In this document: piece by piece, positions 1 to 7,700 of the stretch
How positions within the stretch are numbered: the first letter of the stretch is position 1
How the letters are laid out: each line of letters opens with the position of its first letter
DNA from: Desulfonatronospira sp.
GTDB taxonomy: Bacteria; Desulfobacterota; Desulfovibrionia; Desulfovibrionales; Desulfonatronovibrionaceae
Length of the DNA stretch: 8,171 nucleotides
Reading direction: 5' to 3'
Assembly: GCA_003563255.1 (NCBI GenBank)
Contig: PWSL01000159.1
Location: forward strand, 1-8,171
Notes under the pieces: model-generated
Database searches by the model: none
Told to the model about the DNA's origin: nothing
Seen by the model: only the letters and a program-made list of their open reading frames with translations
Position numbers and translations under genes: made by a program

Positions 1-18
1 CAGGATTAACAGGATTAA
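1..18. repeat. Inverted repeat, left copy (9-nt period AGGATTAAC)
   Basis: Two 9-nt units, AGGATTAAC and AGGATTAAG (2..10 and 11..19), lie in tandem at the window edge. Positions 1..16 are the reverse complement of 140..155 at 15 of 16 bases. Similar CAGGATTAACAGGATT tracts are, from memory, dispersed repeats in many environmental bacteria. The repeat may continue left of the window. Confidence 0.7.
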
Positions 19-41
19 GAGATTGATTAAGAGAAAAACAT

Positions 42-70
42 TTTTGTCCTGGCCGGAAGCCAGGCCAAAA
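42..70 (-). terminator. Hairpin downstream of the operon, possible weak terminator
   Basis: The stem CCTGGC/GCCAGG (48..53 and 59..64) has a 5-nt loop. Across one mismatch it extends to TTTTG/CAAAA (42..46 and 66..70). Read on the minus strand it lies about 170 nt past the stop of the oxoamine synthase and is followed, after a short gap, by TGTTTTTCTC. It is the best terminator candidate in the tail, but the U-tract is displaced, so confidence is low. Confidence 0.35.
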
Positions 71-75
71 GGTAA

Positions 76-129
76 TCACTCGCCCTTGGCGATGGTAAAT
101 TCAGTCAGCGGCATCAGGCCGTTGGCTGA
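76..129 (-). pseudogene. Possible 3' remnant of an unidentified gene
   Basis: Seventeen codons read SANGLMPLTEFTIAKGE, then TGA at 78..76. The codon before Ser is TAA, so nothing longer survives in this frame. The stretch has a protein-like composition, sits just upstream of the hairpin at 42..70 on the same strand, and stops where the right repeat begins, as if a gene's end and its terminator had been left behind. I do not recognise the protein. With only 17 codons, chance is a serious alternative. Confidence 0.2.
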
Positions 130-139
130 TTATCCTATC

Positions 140-156
140 CATCCTGTTAATCCTGT
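140..156. repeat. Inverted repeat, right copy (ATCCTGTTAATCCTGT)
   Basis: This is the inverted partner of the repeat at 1..18. Together they bracket a segment of about 120 nt that holds a hairpin and a short open tail. The pair could be the ends of a small non-autonomous element or two separate dispersed repeats. No transposase or target duplication is visible to decide. Confidence 0.65.
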
Positions 157-201
157 CTAAGTTTCTTGTTTTTTATGACAGGGTTTCAGGAGTAAGTCAC
201 T

Positions 202-222
202 GATAACAGATAACAGATAACT
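202..222. repeat. Three tandem 7-nt units GATAACA/GATAACA/GATAACT
   Basis: Three consecutive heptamers, the last differing at one base, lie 15 nt past the stop of the oxoamine synthase, followed by CTGACAAC. This is a simple tandem repeat in the operon's 3' untranslated tail, with no evident function. Confidence 0.8.
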
Positions 223-236
223 GACAACACATCTCC

Positions 237-1598
237 CTACAGCTCCAACTCTTCTCTTGACCTGACAAGTTCTGCAGCTGCGGCATCCACTGCCTGACGG
301 ACCTGATCCCGGTTGTGGGCTGCACTGAGGAAAAACCTCAGTCTTGCTGCATTTTCCTGTACCGCAGGATAGACAATGGGTAAAACATTGATGCACTGCT
401 GTACCAGTCTTGCTGAAATCATTCCAGCCAGCAAAGAATTTCCCACTATCATGGGGGTTATGGCAGCACCTGCAGAGGTGCCTGTATCCAGGCCCCTGTA
501 CCGGGCATACTCTAAAAAAAACCTGCCTGTTTCCTGCAGCCGGGTCACTTTATAAGGCTTGTTCAGCAGCTCATTAATGGCGGCCAGTGAAGCAGCTGCC
601 AGGGGAGGGGAAATACCTACGCTGAACACGAAGCCTGGAGCAGAATATTTTAGATATTCCACCAGTTCTTTGCAGCCGGCGATGAAGCCTCCGCAAGCGC
701 ACAGGGTCTTGCTCAGGGTACCCATGATAATATCGATGTTATCCGAAGCCAGGCCGAAATGCTCAGCCAGACCTCTGCCGGTGGGACCCAGTGTGCCCAG
801 GGAATGGGCTTCATCCACCATGAGCAGGCATTTGTACCTGTTTTTCAGTTCCAGCAGCCGGGGCAGATCCGGAATGTCTCCATCCATGCTGAAAAGGCCT
901 TCTGTGATAATTACCGCCTTTTTACAGCCTCTTCTGTTATGCAAAAGGATTTCTTCAAGGTGATCCAGGTTGTTGTGTGCAAAGGACATGCGTTTGGCAC
1001 CGGAAAACCTGGCCCCCATAATGACGGAGTTGTGGATGAGGGAATCGTGGAGCACCAGATCATGATGATCAAAAAGCTGACACAGCAGCCAGACATTGGT
1101 GGCATGGCCGCTGACAAAGACAATGCTGTCCTGAACCCCGTAAAAATTTGCCAGTGCAGTCTCAAGCTCACGGTGCACTGGTCTTTCGCCTGCCACAAGC
1201 CTGCTGGCTGAGGCAGAAGTGCCATATTTCTGCATGGCCTGTGCAGCTGCCTGATTTACTGCCTGGGACCCGTTTAAGTCCAGATAATCGTAGGTAGAGA
1301 AATTGAGAAATGTCTTGCCGTTTATCCGGGTGGTATCCCGGGCGATTCCTTCATGGCACAGGAAAAAAGGATACTCGATTCCTGCCTGTCCGGCGGCTCT
1401 CCAGATTATATCGAGATCCTGGTAGCCCGGCAGATCCTTAAAGCTGAAATCCGGTATATCATCGCCTTCCAGGCTTGAGAAATCCTCTCTGTATGATGAA
1501 TGAATCTCCCTGGAGGACTTGCGGCGCATTCTATGAATGAGTCTGGATTTTTCATTATCTGAAAGACCAAAGGAACCTGTTGCATCATCACCGGGCAT
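237..1598 (-). CDS. Alpha-oxoamine synthase family enzyme (PLP-dependent), likely chain-releasing partner of the PKS
   Basis: This 453-residue, fold-type I aminotransferase-like enzyme condenses an acyl thioester with an amino acid, with loss of CO2, to give a 2-amino-3-ketone. Visible marks are NFSTYDYLDL (99-108), GTSASASRLVAGER (126-139), SGHATN (163-168), the PLP-stacking His 189, Asp 262 and His 265 in VDEAHSLG, the Schiff-base Lys 297 in GTLSKTL, and ENAARLRFFLSAAHN near the C-terminus. All catalytic positions are kept. Compared with E. coli BioF (about 384 residues) there is an N-terminal extension of about 55 residues with a basic patch (RMRRK). No signal peptide or membrane segment is evident, so it should be cytoplasmic. 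The ATG at 1598 is preceded by AAGGTG at 8 nt. It follows the PKS on the same strand. A biotin role is unlikely in this context. Serine, alanine and glycine are all possible co-substrates. RkpG of the rhizobial K-antigen locus is the closest functional analogue I can name. Confidence 0.92.
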   Translation of the reverse strand: MPGDDATGSFGLSDNEKSRLIHRMRRKSSREIHSSYREDFSSLEGDDIPDFSFKDLPGYQDLDIIWRAAGQAGIEYPFFLCHEGIARDTTRINGKTFLNFSTYDYLDLNGSQAVNQAAAQAMQKYGTSASASRLVAGERPVHRELETALANFYGVQDSIVFVSGHATNVWLLCQLFDHHDLVLHDSLIHNSVIMGARFSGAKRMSFAHNNLDHLEEILLHNRRGCKKAVIITEGLFSMDGDIPDLPRLLELKNRYKCLLMVDEAHSLGTLGPTGRGLAEHFGLASDNIDIIMGTLSKTLCACGGFIAGCKELVEYLKYSAPGFVFSVGISPPLAAASLAAINELLNKPYKVTRLQETGRFFLEYARYRGLDTGTSAGAAITPMIVGNSLLAGMISARLVQQCINVLPIVYPAVQENAARLRFFLSAAHNRDQVRQAVDAAAAELVRSREELEL

Positions 1599-1600
1599 GT

Positions 1601-1624
1601 CTGAATCACCTTGCCTTTATATCA
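1601..1624 (-). repeat. 24-nt direct repeat, copy B (contains the oxoamine synthase RBS)
   Basis: An exact 24-of-24 match to 1755..1778 in the same orientation. The core on the minus strand reads ATATAAAGGCAAGGTGATTC. This copy ends 2 nt before the ATG at 1598 and supplies the ribosome binding site. Flanking bases on both sides differ between copies, so the duplication is exactly 24 nt. Confidence 0.95.
1607..1612 (-). promoter_or_regulatory. Ribosome binding site of the oxoamine synthase gene
   Basis: AAGGTG on the minus strand lies 8 nt before the ATG at 1598 and supports that start. The same hexamer occurs in the second copy of the 24-nt repeat, where its TGA is the PKS stop codon. This indicates that stop and ribosome binding site originally overlapped. 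Confidence 0.7.
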
Positions 1625-1644
1625 CTACAGCGACACTTTGTGAA
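1616..1644 (-). promoter_or_regulatory. Possible sigma-70-type promoter upstream of the oxoamine synthase gene
   Basis: On the minus strand, TTCACA (1644..1639) and TATAAA (1621..1616) are separated by 17 nt, and each matches the consensus at five of six positions. The TATAAA is inside the duplicated 24-mer and the TTCACA is in the inserted DNA. The predicted start, near 1609, would fall within the ribosome binding site, so such a transcript would be poorly translated. Chance occurrence is quite possible. Confidence 0.25.
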
Positions 1645-1657
1645 AATTATCGCCTCG

Positions 1658-1685
1658 CCACCGGGGACCGGCCACCGGGGACAGG
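1658..1685. repeat. 14-nt tandem duplication at the edge of the palindrome
   Basis: Two units, CCACCGGGGACCGG and CCACCGGGGACAGG, lie head to tail and differ at one base. The second unit runs into the left arm of the palindromic element. This may be a partial second insertion or slippage at the element's end. Confidence 0.8.
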
Positions 1686-1754
1686 CACTTTTGCCGACCT
1701 CAAACCGTAAAATGGCCGGACTATCCGGCGGCAAAAGAGCCAGTCCCCTTTAAG
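1658..1754. mobile_element. REP/MITE-like palindromic element between the two genes
   Basis: The arms 1677..1696 (GGGGACAGGCACTTTTGCCG) and 1729..1748 (CGGCAAAAGAGCCAGTCCCC) are complementary at 18 of 20 positions. They enclose a smaller perfect stem, GCCGGA/TCCGGC, at 1715..1720 and 1724..1729, whose last base is shared with the right arm. The GGGGACAGGCAC ends resemble palindromes that I associate with Y1-type (REP-associated) transposases, which move such elements in trans. No transposase is in the window. The folded RNA would sit between the PKS stop and the second start. It lacks a U-run, so it is not a typical terminator, although it could slow transcription or stabilise the upstream message. 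Exact boundaries are uncertain. Confidence 0.7.
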
Positions 1755-1778
1755 CTGAATCACCTTGCCTTTATATCA
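1755..1778 (-). repeat. 24-nt direct repeat, copy A (contains the PKS stop codon)
   Basis: An exact match to 1601..1624. This copy encodes the last residues of the PKS (Ile-Lys-Ala-Arg) and its TGA stop (1762..1760), and extends 5 nt past the stop. Because part of it is coding, it is probably the original location and the other copy arose by duplication when the intervening DNA was gained. Confidence 0.95.
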
Positions 1779-4700
1779 GCAGTCTGGTTTAGTTTTAGAC
1801 CGTGCTGCCGGATAAATTTCTGGATTCTCAGCTTCTCGGTATCCTTTTCATCCTGGTTCAGGTACTGGTAAACCAGGCGGGCCAGCTGCTCAACAGTGGT
1901 GTTTTGCCCCATTATCATTGAAGAACGGGTATCCATTTCAAACCTTTTATCCAAAGCAGCGGAGAGTTCCACACCCATAAGAGAATCCATACCCATTTCC
2001 GCAACAGGGACATCGCGCCTTACCCTGGAAGCCTCAGTCCTGAGTATCACTGCCAGTTCCTGGCAGACATAATCGGTTACAAGCTGAATCCCTTCCTGCT
2101 GGGAAATATTTTTAAGAGTATCTTTTAATGAAACCTCAAGATGCCCGTGACCGATATGCTTTGCAGCTTCAGGGATCCGGCTGAACAAACCGGAACCACC
2201 CACCCTGGAACTGCTGAAGCGGTGCCAGTCCATTTTTAATACAGCCACAAGAGGACTGGTCTGCTGCAGAAGTTCTTCCAGGATATCCATAGCCTCTTCA
2301 GATGTAAAAGGAGCTGTTCCAGTGGTTTTCTGGATCTTTTGCAAAGTTTCAGGATCTCTCTGCAGCATGCCTGCATCACTTATTGGGCCCCAGGCCACCG
2401 CCAGGGCAGGCAGTCCGGACCTGTGTCTGAAAGCGGCCAGGTTTTCCAGGACCGAATTGGCGGCTACGTAGTTTGACTGGCCTGGATTGCCAAGTACTGT
2501 AGAGGCCGAAGAAAACATAATGAAGTGATCCAGGTGCATGTTTTTGACATAGTTGTGCAGATTCCATGCACCCAAAGCCTTGGGTCCCAGAACCTCCTGA
2601 AAGCTTTCAAAGCTCTGGTTGACCATGGCTGCATCATTGAGACGGGCGGCACAATGCACCACCCCCGCCAATGGGGGCATCTCTTTCAGGGCCTGGTCCA
2701 GGGCTGTCTCTAGAGAGTCTTTGTCTGCCACATCAGCCTGGATAACCCTGACATCGGCTCCGGCACTCTCTAACCGGCGCACAAAGTCCTGCTTGCCTGC
2801 AGTATCCATCCCCCTGGAACTCAAGAGAATCAGATGCCCGGCCCCTCTCTTTACCAGCCTGCAGGCTACAGCCTGCCCCAGGCCCCCGGTGGCTCCGGTG
2901 ATAAGGTAACTGCCGTCGGACCTGACCTGTAAAGACTTTGCCGGCGAAGCACTTTGCACTCCGTAATGCATTTCATCGCAATTGATGACTATCTTGCCCA
3001 TATGCCTGGACTGCTGCATGGTCTTAAAAGCCTCGGCTGTGCAGGCCCTGGAATATACGTTGTGCGGCAGAGGGTGAAAGACTTTCTGAGAACAGAGCTT
3101 CAGGATTTGAGCAAAAATGTCCCTGCCCAGTTCCGGCTTGAACAGCATAATCTGATCTATATCTATAGTAAAAAAAGAAATGTTCTGGCGTAAAAGACGC
3201 ATCCTCAGGGCTGAGTCAGACAGGATATCGCGTTTGCCTAGTTCCAGAAATCTGCCGAAGGGTTTGAGCAGGCCAAGACTTTTCATCAGACTCTCTCCTG
3301 CAAGGCAATTGAGCACTGCGTCAACGCCTTGTCCCCCGGTCACCTCCAGGATGTCCTGTTCAAAGGAGAGGGACCTGGAATCAAAAACGTGCCGGACCCC
3401 CAACATCCTTAGAAAATCTCTTTTTTCTCTGGTTCCTGCTGTGGCGAACACCTCAGCACCCAGATGTCCGGCCACCTGAAAAGCAGCCAGCCCGACACCT
3501 CCAGCTCCCCCGTGCACCAGCACTTTTTCAGCAACGCTCAGCTGAGCCAGGTTTTTCAGGGCATAATATGCTGTAAAAAAAGCCACCGGTGCAGTAGCTG
3601 CTTCTTGAAAGCTCCAGTGTGCAGGTTTGGGAAAAACTGCATAATGCGGAGCTGTGACATGAGAACTGAAGCATGCTCCAGCCAGAGCCATGACCTTATC
3701 ACCAACCTGCAGGCCCTGCACGTCAGAACCCCTGGCCACAATCCTGCCGGCACATTCAAGTCCCAGGTGCGGACCGGAAAAGCCGTCTTCCAGGGCCTCT
3801 CCAGGCAGATAGCCCAAAGCAAGCATAACATCCCTGAAGTTCAGACCTATGGCTCTGGTTTCAATTTCCACTTCTTCTGGTCCAGGCAGCCGACGGGGGG
3901 CTTTAGACCAGCTCAGCCCATCCAGATTGCCGGGAACATCAAAGTCAAGCCTGACCTTTTGCAATACATCTGACTCTGCCTCATTGTCTCCTGCTTCGTG
4001 GGCAAAAGGCAAAAGTCTGGGTAGAAACCTTTTGCCTCCGGCCAGCACAACCTCAGTGTCCCGGACTGAAGCTGTAAGCTCCCTTAAAACGTCCTGAACA
4101 GGAAGTTCACCTGAAGAATGGGGATGAATATCCAGCAGCCTTACCCTCAGTCCGGGCATTTCGTTGGCCATGACCCTTCCGGCTCCCCATGCCGCCGACT
4201 GTGACGGAACCGGTCTGGAGCAGGACTCAGGCACATCAACAGCGCCGAAGGTCAGGATCCATACCCGGGCGTCAATATTGATCCGGCTCCAGGCCCTGGC
4301 CAGCATGGCAGTACACACAGTACCGGCCTGCAGCAGCCTGCTGAATTCTTCATGTGCTGGATCCTGGTTTTCGTCAAGGCCCATGAGGGTGATTATTTCC
4401 AGGGCAATGCCATTTTTGGACCAGTAAAGAAGAAATTCTTCCCATTGCTCAGCAGATAACGGGTTGAGCTGACAGGGATCTTCCTGAGTAAAAGCCAGTC
4501 CCGGACCACATTCAATCCGGACAGCATCAAGGCCCATGTTTTGCAGATTCCTGCTGATCTCCAGGGACAGGATGCCGGCTTTTTCCGAAGAAGCTGCATC
4601 ACCAATGACAAGCCGGACTGTGCCGGCTTTTTCCTGAGCAGGTTCTAAAGGGTGTACCAGATCATGTAAGTCCTGTGAGGAGGCTGCAGGTTTGGCGCCG

Positions 4701-7700
4701 ATCAGGGTAAAGCATTCTGGTTCCTCGGCATCCTGATCCAGAGAAGCCTGGTATGCTTTAAATCCTGCCTTTTCCATAGCTTTTTTCCAATGCTTATCAG
4801 GCATAAGCCTGGGAGAAGGCGTGTTTGCATGGGAAGAAAATTTCCAGAAAGCAGGATCCAGGCCCAGGATCAGACAGTTGCAGGGGGTGGGCGACAACTC
4901 CGACAGGATTAGACATCCTCCGGGATGCAAAAGCCTGTAGCAGTTGGAAAGCGCCTGACCCAGGTTGTCGCTTGCATGCAGAGCCTGATGGGCCAAAATC
5001 AGATGGAATTGCCCCAGGCTCTGGAAATGTTTCTCCTGCATGTTTTGAAGATCAAGCTGTTCAAATTTGAGCTCAGGTCTGTCTGAAGCCCTTTTCTGCA
5101 TAAGTTCACACTGCGCCTCGTCACTGCACAGGGTCACGTACTCAAACCTGTTGGCAGGTAGAACAGGCATAACATGAGCAAGGGGGACTCCTGAACCATC
5201 TTCAAGGGACAGAATTTTCAACATGCCGGCATTGTCAGAATCACGCTGCACCAGCCCGACAATGTGGCGTAAAGTCAAGTTCAGCATGCCGGCAGTGTAA
5301 GAAGAAAAAAAGTGCGGCGTCCCCCCTTTGCTGGAATCCATGCCGGGCAGTCGGGAAAACTCCATGTAGCCCTGGAGGACTTCTTTTAGATGCATGACTA
5401 CCGTGGATACTACAGATGCCTCTGCAAGATAGGCTGGATAATCTCTGACTATAGTCCTGCATAGCTGGTCAGAGGGGAACAGCTCGTTTTCCATGGACAG
5501 CCTGAAGCCCCCTTGCTCCTCGACAGCCAGGTCATCAGCAACCAGAAGCCTGAGGACATAGCCCAGGTAATACCTGTGCTCAGGCTTTATTTTCAGCCTG
5601 AGCATAAATTCATCTATACTGAGAGGCTTGTCGGTTCTGCCGGCTTTCTGAAGAGTTTCAAGGATCCCTGAAAGCAGAGCAGCGTTGACCAGGGGCTGTA
5701 CTTCACGGTTGTAAGTCCCGGTATCAAGACTCTCTCCAAGACAGGCGACCTGGGTAACAACTTCTTCATGAATATCCCATGCATCCCTTAAAGGGGCACT
5801 GGAACCATTCCATGGGCTTATGGCCAGTGGTTTTACAACAAATTTCTCAGGTGGCCTGTACAGTCTTTTCAGACTCTGGGCATGGCTGAACCGGCAACCT
5901 TCCATGACTGCCAGAACATTACCCTTTTTGTCCATAAAAGAGATTTTTGCCTCCATGACAAAGCTGGAGACTTTATCTATGACCGCTCTGGAATATTCCA
6001 CCCTGCCTTGCTGCAGCAGCCTGAAGGTTTTGATCCAGGTTGGAAGATATACCCGTCCGGCATGTCCATTGGGATAGCAGAATGAAAGGGCCAGCAGGGA
6101 CTGAAAAGCTCCGTCCAGGGAAAAGGGACAAAGATGCATACCTGGATGGCTGTTTTCATTGCCAGGGCAAATCTGAGCCAGAATCTCCCGCGGTCGTATC
6201 CAGGCTTTATTCATTACCCTGAAGGAATGACCGTAATCCAGTCCCATTCCAGCGGCGCGCTGATAAAAATCCTGGATATCCAGAGGCCGACCGAAGGATT
6301 CCGGGGCATCCACAACCTCATCCCTGAGCTTAATCTGGAGATCGACCCTTGAGGTTATCTTTCCGGTACAATGCAGGTTCCATGATTCATCGCTCATGCG
6401 CGTTCTGCTTTGAATGCGGAAAAAGCCTTCTTCAGGTTCGATACTGGTTCGTAAAATTTTTGAGGAGTCAGGGGGTAGGAACAGAAAATGCAGAAAAGAA
6501 ATGTTTTCAATCTCCTGCTGCGTACGGTGCACATGATTGCAGGCAGCGGCCAGAGCGGTTTCCAGGTATGCAGCAGCAGGGAAAACCGGCTGTTGCCCCA
6601 CAACATGATGAGCAAGCCAGGGATGAGTCAAGGTGTCCATGTCCTGCTCCCAGAGCAAAGCATCCTTATGCCTGGTCCCAAGCAAAGGATGGACCTTTGT
6701 CTGTCCGGAAAGAAAATTCAGGCTTTCAGGGGTGTGCTGCCTGGCGCAATAGGTCCGGTCCCAGGGGTACCCGGGCAGATCCACCCATGTAGACGATCCT
6801 GGAAAGACTTGATGAGCAACCGGGTTGCACCCAGAGACATAAGCTTTGCGCCATGCTCTGTGCAAGGCTGCTGTACCGCTCTCATGCTTGTTTAATGTGG
6901 GAAGCCTCCGCAGGTTGACATTTTTGATGCGGCCGCATTCGTGGATATAATGCTGCAGCACCCCATGAGGGCCTATTTCAATAAAAACCCTTACACCTCT
7001 GTCAATCAGTCCCCCTACAGCCGCGGAAAAATTAACAGGCTCCCTGATATTCGACCACCAGTAATCAGCATCAAGCTCGGTTCCTGGAACCGCTTTTCCG
7101 GTCACCGTGGACACGAACTCCAATGCACTGTCCTGCCCCTGGAGGTTGTGCAGGTGATAATAAAGGTCTTTTTTGAGACTCTCCATCAACCTGCTGTGAA
7201 AAGCATAGTCAATATCCAGCTTTTTAAAAAAAACGCCCTGGCTCAACAACCTGGTCTCAACCTGCTGCAGATACGCGGCCTCTCCTGTCAGGGTAACTGA
7301 ACCGGGAGTATTTATGGCTGAGACCTCCAATCCGCCGGACTTGACTTCATCAAGCTTATAAGCCTCTTCCGGAGAGATGTTTACCGCGGCCATGCCTCCC
7401 AGACCTTTTGTTCTGCCTTGCAGGCGGCTTCGGTAATAAATCACCCGGCAGCCCTGTTCCAGTGTCAGGGCCCGGCTTGCGCAGGCCGCAGCCACCTCAC
7501 CCACGCTATGGCCACATAGGGTATCGGCGGATATGCCTTTATGCTGCATAGAGCCGACAAGTCCAATCTGGACTGCAAACAACAGGGGCTGACTGACCTC
7601 AGTCAAATACAGGCGATGAGCTTCCGGCGGCTTCTGCAGCTCTTTGCGCACCGACCATCCAAGCATTGGCCCCAGCAGATCATCCACTTCATCCACTGCA

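Noticed and set aside
150..184. Stem ATCCTGTC/GACAGGGT as a terminator or regulatory hairpin
   Set aside because: The stem is short, includes a wobble pair, has a 19-nt loop and lacks a trailing U-run. It partly overlaps the dispersed repeat and is probably incidental.
202..222. Tandem heptamers as a CRISPR-like or iteron array
   Set aside because: Only three 7-nt units with no spacers, and no replication or Cas gene nearby.
559..1211. Plus-strand open frames of 134 and 150 codons opposite the oxoamine synthase
   Set aside because: They overlap each other and run antisense to the catalytic core, with unusual composition and no recognisable motifs.
237..1598. Assignment as biotin enzyme BioF
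   Set aside because: Family motifs are shared, but there is an N-terminal extension, the upstream neighbour is a PKS without a release domain, and no biotin gene is present. BioF identity cannot be fully excluded from sequence alone.
1677..1748. Intergenic palindrome as a Rho-independent terminator
   Set aside because: On the minus strand the stem is followed by a G+C-rich stretch with no U-run, and the next gene appears to belong to the same operon.
3464..3973. 169-codon plus-strand open frame opposite the PKS
   Set aside because: It lies antisense to the conserved enoylreductase region and its translation shows no family motif. It is a shadow of the coding strand.
6349..6895. Plus-strand open frames of 147 and 135 codons opposite the DH and AT-DH linker
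   Set aside because: They are antisense to well-conserved domains and their translations look like random reverse-frame sequence.
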